Shown: in pieces, positions 7,294 to 13,950 of the stretch
Layout: each line of letters begins with the position of its first letter
Position numbering within the stretch: position 1 is the stretch's first letter
From: Deltaproteobacteria bacterium
GTDB lineage: Bacteria > Desulfobacterota > DSM-4660 > Desulfatiglandales > B25-G16
Assembly: GCA_020355145.1 (NCBI GenBank)
Contig: CP070660.1
Span: 1,446,698 to 1,460,818, forward strand
Direction of reading: 5' to 3'
Length of the DNA: 14,121 bases
The notes under the pieces: model-generated
Told to the model about the DNA's origin: nothing
What the model saw: the letters and a program-made list of their open reading frames with translations, nothing else
Databases searched by the model: none
Translations under genes and position numbers: made by a program

Positions 7294-9410
7294 GATGCCC
7301 CCTTGTTAAAAACCCACTTCTCAAGGATCTCAAATACAAGATCCCTTTTGATTGGTTTTGTAATATAGTCATCCATACCTGCTTCAAGACACATTTCCCT
7401 ATCGCCCTTCATTGCATGGGCGGTCATGGCAACGATTGGAATGGTGTCAAATCCTCTTTCTCTGATTGCTTTTGTTGCTTCCATGCCATCCATCTCCGGC
7501 ATCTGAACGTCCATGAAGATCAGGTGAAAATCATCTGGAGATGTGGTGTATTTTTCAACTGCCTCCTGGCCGTTATTGGCCACCTCCACCTGGTACCCGG
7601 CCTTGGTCAGCATCGTCTTTGCGAGCTTCTGGTTGACGGGGTTATCTTCTGCCAAAAGGATGCTCACAGAATGCTTCATATTCTCCCGAACTGAATATTG
7701 GGTAATGACTTTCTCCCTTACTGATTCATCCTTTTCGGCTTTATCTTTTTTTTCTCCCATTATTCTCTCCACGATCTGATAGAGCTTTTCTCTGGGAACC
7801 GGTTTGCTTAAGAAGCCATCAAACCCTGCCTCTTCAGATATTTTGGCACCATTATCCATCAAAGAAGATAGGGCAATCAGAGGGAGATTTTGGATTTTGG
7901 ATTTAGAATCACGAATCTGTTTTGCTACTTCATAGCCAGTCATACCGGGCATCCGGATATCTGTGATGCAAAGGTCAAACGGATTCTTAGCCTTAAGGGC
8001 CTTTTGCAGAGTCGGTACAACCTCCTTAGCATTTCTTAGGGCAACTACACACATGCCGACTGACTCTAAAACGTGGGTTAATATATCCAGATTGGTCTGG
8101 TTATCATCAACAATAACGGCCTTCTTGTCAGAGAGCGAAATAGGTTTAAATCTCTTGGCCTTTTTATCTTCAACTTTTCCAAGCCATGCAGTAAAGTGAA
8201 AGATGCTCCCCGGAACAGCGATCCTGGATACTGGATCCTGGATACTGGATTCTTGATTGTCCATTCCCAATTCCGCATTCCGCATTCCGCAATCGACTGG
8301 GCTTTCTGCCCAGACATTTCCATCAAAAAGCTTTGATATCTGCCTGCATATGGATAGACCCAAACCGGTACCGCCATATTTTCTCGTAGTTGAACCATCG
8401 GCCTGCTGAAAGGGCATAAAGATAGTGTCCAATTTGTCTTTCGGGATGCCGATGCCTGTATCCCTTACTGTAGCATGAAGTCTTATCCGATCATCCTTTT
8501 TCTCTTCCATATCAAGGGAGAGTTCAATCTCTCCGGACTCTGTAAACTTTGAAGCATTGCCCATCAGATTGGTCAGAACTTGCCTAAACCGTGCCGGATC
8601 TCCTTTTACTTGTGAGGGGAGGTTATCCCCGATACGGCAGAGGATCTCAATGGGTTTTGATCCAATCTTTGGGCGGATTAATTCACAGACACCATAGGCA
8701 AGAAGTTCCGGATCAAAGTCAATCTCCTCAAGATCCAGATCTCCTGTCTCGATCTTAGCGAAATCAAGGATACCGTTGATCAAAGAGAGTAGACCCTCTG
8801 CGCTCCTCTTAATCGTTCTTGAATAATCGATCTGGTGTTCATCAAGGTTGGTATCAAGCAGCATATCAGTAAAACCTATGACCGCATTCATGGGGGTGCG
8901 TATCTCGTGACTCATGTTTGCCAGAAACTGGCTCTTGGCCATGTTTGCCATTTCGGCTTCTGAGGCCATCTCGTTGGCCCGCTCTATGGCCGCTTTCAAC
9001 TGGTCGTTGCTCTCTTTGAGTTCTTCTAATATCCGTCTCTCCCTTTCGATCCGCCCTATTCTGGCCCTTAATTCCTCCATTTCAAAGGGTTTGGTCATGT
9101 AATCAGCAGCGCCGGCATAGATAATTTCCACGTAGGGGTATTCAGAGGCATAACCTGTCATGATGACGAAGTCCACATAGGGAAAGGATCTTTTTGCCTC
9201 CTGCATGAACTGGAGGCCATCCATTCCAGGCATTATGATATCTGAGATGACCAGATTGAAGGGTTGCTTGTGGAGGATCATTAAGGCTTCAGAGGCATCT
9301 GAGGCCACTTCGCAGATGTAACCAATTTTCTTTAGAAAACCCTGGATGATTGTGCGGATCATCTCATCATCATCCACAATTAAGATATATTTAGATGGTT
9401 TGTCTGCCAT
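7290..9410 (-). CDS. Hybrid sensor kinase, REC-HisKA-HATPase-REC-REC
   Basis: The first gene of the phosphorelay operon, 706 aa from ATG 9410 (a TTG one codon earlier is less likely). Order: receiver 1 (7-122; Asp57, Lys107), a long helix rich in Glu/Ala (125-160), H-box FLANMSHEIRTPMNAVIGF with His168, N-box Asn285, G1 DTGIGIP (317-323), G2 GGTGLGL (347-353), receiver 2 (428-550; Asp484, Lys536) and receiver 3 (583-700; Asp634, Lys686). There is no membrane segment or PAS domain; input probably comes through receiver 1 or a partner protein. The architecture resembles BarA/GacS-type kinases without the sensor, with the HPt as a separate gene. Oddity: residues 371-399, between WAES and GSIFHFTAWL of the ATPase domain, are an insertion encoded by short tandem repeats, and a smaller repeat encodes residues 501-507 of receiver 2. 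Both are in frame and lie in surface loops, so the protein is probably still functional. Confidence 0.94.
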   Translation of the reverse strand: MADKPSKYILIVDDDEMIRTIIQGFLKKIGYICEVASDASEALMILHKQPFNLVISDIIMPGMDGLQFMQEAKRSFPYVDFVIMTGYASEYPYVEIIYAGAADYMTKPFEMEELRARIGRIERERRILEELKESNDQLKAAIERANEMASEAEMANMAKSQFLANMSHEIRTPMNAVIGFTDMLLDTNLDEHQIDYSRTIKRSAEGLLSLINGILDFAKIETGDLDLEEIDFDPELLAYGVCELIRPKIGSKPIEILCRIGDNLPSQVKGDPARFRQVLTNLMGNASKFTESGEIELSLDMEEKKDDRIRLHATVRDTGIGIPKDKLDTIFMPFQQADGSTTRKYGGTGLGLSICRQISKLFDGNVWAESPVDCGMRNAELGMDNQESSIQDPVSRIAVPGSIFHFTAWLGKVEDKKAKRFKPISLSDKKAVIVDDNQTNLDILTHVLESVGMCVVALRNAKEVVPTLQKALKAKNPFDLCITDIRMPGMTGYEVAKQIRDSKSKIQNLPLIALSSLMDNGAKISEEAGFDGFLSKPVPREKLYQIVERIMGEKKDKAEKDESVREKVITQYSVRENMKHSVSILLAEDNPVNQKLAKTMLTKAGYQVEVANNGQEAVEKYTTSPDDFHLIFMDVQMPEMDGMEATKAIRERGFDTIPIVAMTAHAMKGDREMCLEAGMDDYITKPIKRDLVFEILEKWVFNKGAS
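7886..7904. repeat. 7-nt tandem repeat inside the kinase gene (receiver 2)
   Basis: On the plus strand the unit gattttg occurs twice followed by a partial third copy (gattt). It encodes part of DSKSKIQN in receiver 2 of the hybrid kinase, just before the conserved strand LPLIALSS. This loop varies in length in receiver domains, so it is a tolerant place for such DNA. Confidence 0.6.
8211..8300. repeat. In-frame tandem-repeat insertion inside the kinase ATPase domain
   Basis: About 90 nt containing two kinds of direct repeat. The 14-nt unit atcctggatactgg is present in two perfect adjacent copies (8221-8234 and 8235-8248); the 7-nt unit attccgc is present in three adjacent copies (8270-8290). 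Read on the minus strand they encode VDCGMRNAELGMDN and SSIQDPVSRIAV, residues with no counterpart in the HATPase fold. Flanking codons are normal domain sequence (VWAES before, GSIFHFTAW after) and the frame is kept. Confidence 0.7.
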
Positions 9411-9614
9411 CAATTTTATCCATGTTAGGCCTTGGTTTGATCAGCTAACCCATATCCTTCTAAATAATTTCCCCCTTCCTTCATTTACCTATGCTCGAAG
9501 GCTTTTCTTTCCAAAACTCTACTTGTTCAGACCTTCGCAAGTTTATAAGCGGTCTCATCTTTTATCGATAGAATCATTGCTTGAGATGGAGAACACTAAC
9601 CTATTACATTTTAC

Positions 9615-9623
9615 ATTATACCA
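9615..9623 (-). promoter_or_regulatory. Extended -10 promoter for the phosphorelay operon
   Basis: Read on the minus strand the sequence is TGGTATAAT, a perfect extended -10 box (TGn plus TATAAT). The -35 position (CACTTT at 17 bp) matches poorly, which is usual for extended -10 promoters. It would give a leader of roughly 200 nt to the first kinase. It directly abuts the 13-nt palindrome at 9624-9636. Confidence 0.5.
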
Positions 9624-9636
9624 GCATGAATCATGC
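9624..9636. promoter_or_regulatory. Perfect 13-nt palindrome between divergent promoters (operator candidate)
   Basis: gcatgaatcatgc is a perfect inverted repeat (6+1+6). It is placed in the spacer of the leftward extended -10 promoter and just upstream of the rightward one. A wider, slightly off-centre pair tatacca (9617-9623) and tggtata (9642-9648) frames it. A dimeric regulator bound here would affect both promoters. No regulator gene with a DNA-binding domain is present in the window. Confidence 0.45.
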
Positions 9637-9641
9637 CAAAG

Positions 9642-9650
9642 TGGTATAGA
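9642..9650 (+). promoter_or_regulatory. Extended -10-like box facing the P1 hydrolase gene
   Basis: TGGTATAGA is an extended -10 with a 4/6 match to TATAAT and lies back to back with the leftward box at 9615-9623. It would start transcription about 190 nt before the P1-family gene. It is weaker than its partner and has no -35. Confidence 0.3.
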
Positions 9651-9741
9651 GGAAAAATTTGTAATAATTCCAAATACTTGAACTTTTTTATGGAATCTGG
9701 ATGTGAAAATGTGGGTGAATCTGATACGTAATCTAACTATT

Positions 9742-9757
9742 CGTCAAATACTTGACG
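9742..9757. promoter_or_regulatory. Inverted repeat cgtcaa-N4-ttgacg, with an upstream half copy
   Basis: A perfect 6-bp inverted repeat with a 4-nt centre (cgtcaaatacttgacg) about 90 nt before the P1 hydrolase start. Its inner 11 nt, caaatacttga, recur as a direct repeat at 9671-9681, 74 nt upstream. Two spaced copies of one sequence in a long leader suggest a second protein-binding site. Confidence 0.35.
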
Positions 9758-9847
9758 CTGTTTGAGGCGTGAATCGGGATGCCGATATTGATTAAAATGG
9801 GAATCATAGATAAGATTAAGTAGAATTGAAAATAGGGGTATAAGACA

Positions 9848-10813
9848 ATGCATGTTAGTATTACGGATATTAAGGGGGTTGCCGTTGGTCATGCATCCGA
9901 TTTTGACGGGCTAACTGGGGTGACAGTTATACTTATGCCATCTGGCATGACAGGTGGGGTTAATATTAGCGGATTTGCCACAGGCACAAGACAGATTGAT
10001 GCACTTAGCCCCTCTCATATTGTATCAATGGTACATGCGATCTGCATTGCCGGTGGGAGTGCATATGGGCTTGATGCCGCCTCAGGAGTAATGAGTTACC
10101 TCGAAGAGAGGGGTGGTGGATTTGATGTTGGGGTGGGCCGCATTCCCATTGTGCCTACTGCTGCAATCTTTGATCTCAGGGTAGGCTCAGCACAAAGAAG
10201 ACCCGACAAGGCCATGGGCTATCTGGCATGTGAGCAGGCATCCGATGGGAAGGTTGTTGAAGGCTCTGTAGGAGCAGGAACTGGGGCAACGGTTGACAAG
10301 TTTTATGGGATCGAGCAGGCAATGAAGGGTGGGGTAGGTATAGCAGCGGATGCACTGGATAGTGGTTTAATAGTAGCTGCATTAGCAGTAGTAAATGCCT
10401 TTGGTGACGTAAAGGACCCTTTTACCGGTAAGATACTGGCCGGGGCCAGGAAGGGTAAAGATAGCAAGGAATTTGCAGACACAGCAGAACTGATGAGAAA
10501 GGGCGTTCAACGGCCTGTATCAGCATTTCAAAATACCACAATTGGTGTAATTGTTACCAATGCAAATCTACCTAAGCGAGCTGCCTCAACTGTGGCGAAG
10601 ATGGCCAGCATTGGTATGGCAAAGGCCCTTAGCCCCGCGCACACGCTCTATGATGGTGATATTACCTTTGTATTGGCATCTGGTCAGGTTGAGGTTGACT
10701 ACCATACGGTGGGACTAATGGCCGAGGAGATCCTTATCAAGGCAATAATCAGGGGAGTTACCGAGGCGAGAGAGGTAAAGGGAATACCATCATTTCACAG
10801 CCTGAGCCAGTAA
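9848..10813 (+). CDS. P1-family self-processing hydrolase (DmpA/NylC-like)
   Basis: A 321-aa member of the N-terminal-nucleophile P1 family (peptidase S58/DmpA). Family members are made as inactive precursors that cut themselves once, and the new N-terminal Ser or Thr becomes the nucleophile; known activities include aminopeptidase, beta-peptidyl aminopeptidase and 6-aminohexanoate oligomer hydrolase (NylC). The cut is predicted between Asn229 and Thr230 in FQN-TTIGVIVTNA, giving subunits of about 229 and 92 aa. Other family features are GVAVGHASD at the start (10-18), GGSAYGLDAASGV (69-81) and GEGS/GAGTGA-type sequence (VEGSVGAGTGATV, 137-149). The Thr nucleophile puts it nearer NylC than DmpA, which uses Ser. 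No signal peptide, so cytoplasmic. Its ATG lies 9 nt after AGGGG, and the gene ends 22 nt before the convergent mtaD stop codon. The natural substrate is unknown. Confidence 0.9.
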   Translation: MHVSITDIKGVAVGHASDFDGLTGVTVILMPSGMTGGVNISGFATGTRQIDALSPSHIVSMVHAICIAGGSAYGLDAASGVMSYLEERGGGFDVGVGRIPIVPTAAIFDLRVGSAQRRPDKAMGYLACEQASDGKVVEGSVGAGTGATVDKFYGIEQAMKGGVGIAADALDSGLIVAALAVVNAFGDVKDPFTGKILAGARKGKDSKEFADTAELMRKGVQRPVSAFQNTTIGVIVTNANLPKRAASTVAKMASIGMAKALSPAHTLYDGDITFVLASGQVEVDYHTVGLMAEEILIKAIIRGVTEAREVKGIPSFHSLSQ

Positions 10814-10835
10814 TTAGACGGTGAAGACCATAACT

Positions 10836-12149
10836 TCATCTCACCCATTGCCTTACCTTTTTAGATTTCTCTCTTGATCTTTCCATGATATCTTCAACAT
10901 CTAAGGTCAGAGGTCTTCTGTCCTCCATGACAATTCGCCCATCTATAATCGAATGTCTCACATCATGGCCGCTAGCAGCATAGACAAGGTGAGAGTAGGG
11001 ATTATACATTGGCGTAAGATGGGGCTTATTAATGTCAATTACTATCAGATCAGCCCTCTTGCCTACCTCTAATGATCCCGTTATTTCTCCAAGTCCCAGG
11101 GCCCTGGCTCCATCTATAGTTGCCATCCGGATAAGGGTTGGGGCATCTATCACGGTGGGGTCAAGCCTTTGTGCCTTATGTAGTTTTGCCGCCATATCCA
11201 TCTCACCAAAGAGATCGAGGTTGTTATTGGAGGCACATCCATCAGTACCCAGACCGACCTTTATACCCCTTGCTATCATCTCAGGAACAGGGGCTACGCC
11301 TGAGGCCAGCTTCATATTACTTTCCGGGTTGTGAACTACGCTTACCTTATGTCGTGCAAGTAAATCTATCTCGGATTTGCTGACATGGACACAGTGATCT
11401 AAGATAAGATGAGGACCCAAGAGACCAAGATCCTTTAGGTGTTGAGCAGGTCTTTTTCCAAATCTTTTTTCTGTCTCCTCCATTTCCTCTTTTGTCTCAG
11501 CCATGTGAAGGATAAGGGGAACACCTTTTCTAAGGGCAAGATCATTTGCCTTGAGTAAGAGTTCCGCTCCGCAGGTGAATAAAGAATGTGGTTCAACTGC
11601 TATGTTTATAAGGGGATCCCCTTTCCATCTCTCAATCAATGCCTCCGTATAGATAAATCCCTTTTCCACTGTACCATAGTTCGGTGATGGAAAATCGTAG
11701 AGGACCTCTCCAACCAGGCATCTCATCCCGGCCTCCTTCGCGGCCCTGGCCACCTCCTCCTCGAAGAGGTACATGTCACAGAACGTCGTAGTCCCTGACA
11801 TTATCATCTCCGCACAGGCCAGAAGGCTTCCAACCCTAACAAAATCATCATCCATCTTCCCCTCCACAGGGAAGATGTAGTTATTCAACCAATCCATAAG
11901 GGGAAGATCATCGGCTAGTCCCCTGAAAAGGGTCATAGCTGCATGGGTATGGCCATTTATAAGACCAGGAAGTATTAGGCCGCCTTCTGCATCAAGCTCC
12001 TTTTCCGCACTTACTGAGCCTTTTTCATCTTTTCCTATATACTGTATAGTATTGCCTGAAATGGCCAGGAGACCGTCTGGGATAATATTCCTCTGATCAT
12101 CCATGGTAAGCATAGTCCCATTATAGACCAATATATCTGCCTGGGTCAT
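10836..12149 (-). CDS. mtaD: 5'-methylthioadenosine/S-adenosylhomocysteine deaminase
   Basis: A 437-aa metal-dependent amidohydrolase that converts the adenine nucleosides methylthioadenosine or S-adenosylhomocysteine to the inosine forms plus ammonia. Metal and catalytic residues are all visible, numbered from ATG 12149: His67 and His69 in NGHTHAAM, His215 and Glu218 in LILHMAETKEE, His252 in DHCVH, and Asp303 in GTDGCASNNNLDLFGEM. The last motif, with SNNNLDL, is typical of the MtaD/SsnA/TrzN branch, and TLFRGLADDLPLMDWL is characteristic of MtaD. Start: the frame is open to 12194, but the ATG at 12149 overlaps the stop of the upstream phosphorylase gene as ATGA and opens directly on the first beta strand. 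The overlap indicates translational coupling. Together the two enzymes would carry MTA to methylthioribose 1-phosphate and hypoxanthine. Deamination of SAH or adenosine as side or main substrates cannot be excluded. Confidence 0.92.
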   Translation of the reverse strand: MTQADILVYNGTMLTMDDQRNIIPDGLLAISGNTIQYIGKDEKGSVSAEKELDAEGGLILPGLINGHTHAAMTLFRGLADDLPLMDWLNNYIFPVEGKMDDDFVRVGSLLACAEMIMSGTTTFCDMYLFEEEVARAAKEAGMRCLVGEVLYDFPSPNYGTVEKGFIYTEALIERWKGDPLINIAVEPHSLFTCGAELLLKANDLALRKGVPLILHMAETKEEMEETEKRFGKRPAQHLKDLGLLGPHLILDHCVHVSKSEIDLLARHKVSVVHNPESNMKLASGVAPVPEMIARGIKVGLGTDGCASNNNLDLFGEMDMAAKLHKAQRLDPTVIDAPTLIRMATIDGARALGLGEITGSLEVGKRADLIVIDINKPHLTPMYNPYSHLVYAASGHDVRHSIIDGRIVMEDRRPLTLDVEDIMERSREKSKKVRQWVR

Positions 12150-12964
12150 CTTTCCAAATCCTCGATGATTTTCCTGAATAATCTGGCTAAGCACGGGGAT
12201 GCCTTTCTGGCATTGGTAATCACCTCTTCAATTGAGGTGCCTGTCATGCTATCGGGGATATTAACATTAGTGATAGCTACAATTGCCAATACCTTTAATG
12301 CGGAATGGACAGCTACGATAACCTCATTAACAGTCGACATCCCTACTGCATCAGCACCTATGGATCTTAGGAATCTTGTCTCAGCAGGTGTTTCAAGGCT
12401 TGGGCCGGTTATACCCACATATACACCCTGATTCAAGGCAATCCCTTCCTCTATTGCCTTTTCCCTGGCCAAGGCTATTAGATCCTTATCATAGGCAGAT
12501 GTCATATCAGGAAACCTCGGTCCGAATTCCCCCAGATTTCCCCCGATAAGGGGATTACTGCCGGTTAGATTTATATGATCTGTGAGGAGCATCAATTCTC
12601 CTGGTACAAAATCAGGATTTAGGCCACCAGCAGCACTGAAGATAAAGAGGTATTTCACCCCTAAGGTGGCCATGACCCTGACTGGAAATGTAATCTCCTC
12701 AACCGTATATCCCTCGTAGATATGAAATCTTCCCTGCATGGCAAGTATTGGTTTCCCTGCCATACTTCCAGACACAAGGATACCAGCATGGCCAGCAACG
12801 GTTGATCTTGGAAAATGGGGTATCTGCTCATAGGGAATGTCTAGATCGATTTCCATGGTATCAGTAAGGTTTGCAAGACCTGTACCTGTAATCATCCCTA
12901 TGAGAGGATCTCTCTTTATTCTCTCCTTAATAAAGGTAGCTGTCTCAGTTGTCTTCTGAAACAT
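12146..12964 (-). CDS. PNP-family phosphorylase, probably methylthioinosine-type
   Basis: A 272-aa trimeric-type purine nucleoside phosphorylase that splits a purine nucleoside with phosphate. Family motifs: TGTGLANL (26-33), FPRSTVAGHAG (51-61), GRFHIYEGY (78-86), SAAGGLNP (110-117), HINLTGSNPL (130-139), GPSLETPAE (187-195), GMSTVNEVIVAVH (208-220) and ITNVNI (231-236). Asn233 matches the Asn that in human PNP (Asn243) reads the 6-oxo purine, whereas adenine-specific MTA phosphorylases carry Asp there. By eye alignment the human PNP His257, which contacts the 5'-hydroxyl, is replaced by a hydrophobic residue (Ile245), as expected for a 5'-methylthio substrate. This combination, with mtaD next door, points to methylthioinosine phosphorylase. 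Start: ATG 12964 has AGGAG upstream; the longer frame from 12991 has no ribosome-binding site. Confidence 0.9.
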   Translation of the reverse strand: MFQKTTETATFIKERIKRDPLIGMITGTGLANLTDTMEIDLDIPYEQIPHFPRSTVAGHAGILVSGSMAGKPILAMQGRFHIYEGYTVEEITFPVRVMATLGVKYLFIFSAAGGLNPDFVPGELMLLTDHINLTGSNPLIGGNLGEFGPRFPDMTSAYDKDLIALAREKAIEEGIALNQGVYVGITGPSLETPAETRFLRSIGADAVGMSTVNEVIVAVHSALKVLAIVAITNVNIPDSMTGTSIEEVITNARKASPCLARLFRKIIEDLER

Positions 12965-12991
12965 TCCAATTTCTCCTGTAAATCCCTCCAT

Positions 12992-13020
12992 TACTTAGAT
13001 GAGATCAATAATAAAGTCAA
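12992..13020 (-). promoter_or_regulatory. Weak promoter candidate for the PNP-mtaD operon
   Basis: On the minus strand TTGACT (13015-13020) is followed after 17 nt by TAAGTA (12992-12997). The -35 is good, the -10 poor (2/6). If used, transcription would begin near 12985, downstream of the ATG at 12991, and so would support the shorter PNP start at 12964. Confidence 0.25.
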
Positions 13021-13397
13021 CACTGGAGTTTCCTTGACAGTTCTAATCAGGCTGAATGAACCTATTGATTTTCTTTGCAAACTCAGATCCCGTAAGGAAA
13101 ACCCATTATTTCTTCGCTTCAAGGCTTCCGGACCCTATCGGGTTCGCAGGCGGGGAATGCTTGCCCCTTCCCCGCTCTAAAGGCGGGGCTTTCCCCTTTC
13201 CTTCGACTCCGCTCAGGACGACGCCTGCTCACCCTCGAAGGGTCCCCCACTTCTCCCGCAAGTCGCTCCTTGACAACAGTGTTCACCAGAACTTAGGAAA
13301 CTCCAGAATTCTGGGGGGGCGAGATTTCAGTTGATTTCTAGCCTTGGGTTGCTATGATGAAAGAGGTCTATAGGCTAAATCCAGTAAGGAGGTTCTC
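12998..13397. other. Intergenic stretch with hairpins, no convincing gene
   Basis: A frame of 92 codons (13056-13334) is open here, but its product is low in information, has no ribosome-binding site and follows the hairpin DNA, so I do not call it a gene. The stretch holds several inverted repeats: gcgggg...ccccgc (13154-13179 region), ccccgc-tctaaag-gcgggg (about 13174-13193), ccttcga (13200-13206) against tcgaagg (13235-13241) with cagg/cctg nested inside, and a perfect 12-nt palindrome ccagaattctgg (13303-13314). The sequence around 13200 looks like dispersed intergenic repeat DNA. Confidence 0.5.
13331..13358 (+). promoter_or_regulatory. Promoter candidate for the ABM-fold gene
   Basis: TTGATT (13331-13336) and TATGAT (13353-13358) are separated by 16 nt, a good match to the housekeeping sigma consensus, 40 nt before the start codon. 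A 6-bp inverted repeat tagcct (13339-13344) / aggcta (13372-13377) spans the -10 box and the likely start point. Confidence 0.5.
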
Positions 13398-13691
13398 ATG
13401 GGAATAAAGGTCATCATTGAAAGACAGGTCAAAAAGGGCAAAGAAGGGGAGTTATTAAACCTTCTGCGGGAGCTTCGAGCCTCAGCCCTGTATAGGCGTG
13501 GTTATATCTCAGGGGAGACGCTACATTCTCATGATGATCTCTCGAGGTATATTGTTATCAGCAACTGGCAGAGCCTTGAGAATTGGGAAGAATGGCGGGA
13601 CCACCCGGACAGAACTCAAATCAGTCAGAAATTGGACCAGATTCTAACCATGCCCGAGAAGCATAGCGTTTTCCATTTTGTCTACCTCTAA
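13398..13691 (+). CDS. ABM-fold (antibiotic biosynthesis monooxygenase-like) small protein
   Basis: A 97-aa protein with the ferredoxin-like alpha/beta pattern of the ABM superfamily: strand KVIIERQV (4-11), helix GKEGELLNLLRELRASA (14-30), strand YISGETLHS (36-44), strand RYIVISNWQ (50-58) followed by the characteristic SLENWEEWRDHPDR helix (59-72), and the last strand HSVFHFVYL (89-97). Members usually form dimers and include quinol or aromatic monooxygenases and heme-degrading enzymes, but many have no known substrate, and no family-defining active-site set is clear here. AAGGAGG lies 6 nt before the ATG. The gene stands alone with its own promoter candidate. A cytoplasmic protein with unknown activity. 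Confidence 0.85.
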   Translation: MGIKVIIERQVKKGKEGELLNLLRELRASALYRRGYISGETLHSHDDLSRYIVISNWQSLENWEEWRDHPDRTQISQKLDQILTMPEKHSVFHFVYL

Positions 13692-13843
13692 GAACCAGGG
13701 CATGAACCATCCGTGCTGCACAGATCCAGACGCAATCCGGTTCTGGTCGAGACGATTTGTGACAGTGGGGTATCAGGTCTAGATTGTCGATAGAGCTCAA
13801 AAGAACTGTGAACATTGTGGACCTGAGGCCCTTTATGTGCTAA

Positions 13844-13898
13844 TGCCTGAGGTCGGACTCGAACCGACACGGGACACTGTCCCAAGGGATTTTAAGTC
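13844..13898 (-). pseudogene. tRNA-Leu(UAA) 3' fragment; probable attachment site
   Basis: Read on the minus strand this is the 3' half of a leucine tRNA. The anticodon loop CTTAAAA (13890-13896) carries anticodon TAA; then come the 3' anticodon stem TCCCT (13885-13889), a long variable arm with a 5-bp stem GGGAC/GTCCC (13871-13883), the T-arm GTCGG-TTCGAGT-CCGAC (13852-13868), the acceptor 3' strand CTCAGGC (13845-13851) and discriminator A (13844). The 5' half is missing: only the first two bases on the 5' side of the loop still pair (A and G at 13897-13898), then similarity stops, and no D-arm or 5' acceptor strand follows. A break at the anticodon stem is where many tyrosine recombinases cross over. 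The sequence to the left (13692-13843) would then be host DNA downstream of the original tRNA gene, and the sequence to the right an integrated element. Confidence 0.85.
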
Positions 13899-13950
13899 AG
13901 AAAACCGGATCGGGCGATTTCCCATCATTTCCAACACTTTAGATTTTAAA

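Noticed and set aside
9346..9681. 111-codon open frame over the kinase start and control region
   Set aside because: Antisense to the kinase N-terminus for its first part and then through promoter DNA; no ribosome-binding site.
10814..10835. Bidirectional terminator between the P1 hydrolase and mtaD
   Set aside because: ggtgaag and cttcatctcacc give only an interrupted stem, and there is no T-run on either strand.
12150..12194. Longer start for mtaD
   Set aside because: Lies inside the PNP gene; the ATGA overlap at 12146-12149 gives a coupled start that matches the family N-terminus.
13056..13334. 92-codon open frame on the plus strand
   Set aside because: No ribosome-binding site, runs through hairpin-rich DNA and its translation (many Pro/Arg/Ser, no domain pattern) does not look like a protein.
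13844..13898. A complete, functional tRNA-Leu
   Set aside because: No D-arm, no 5' acceptor strand and a broken anticodon stem; only the 3' part is there.
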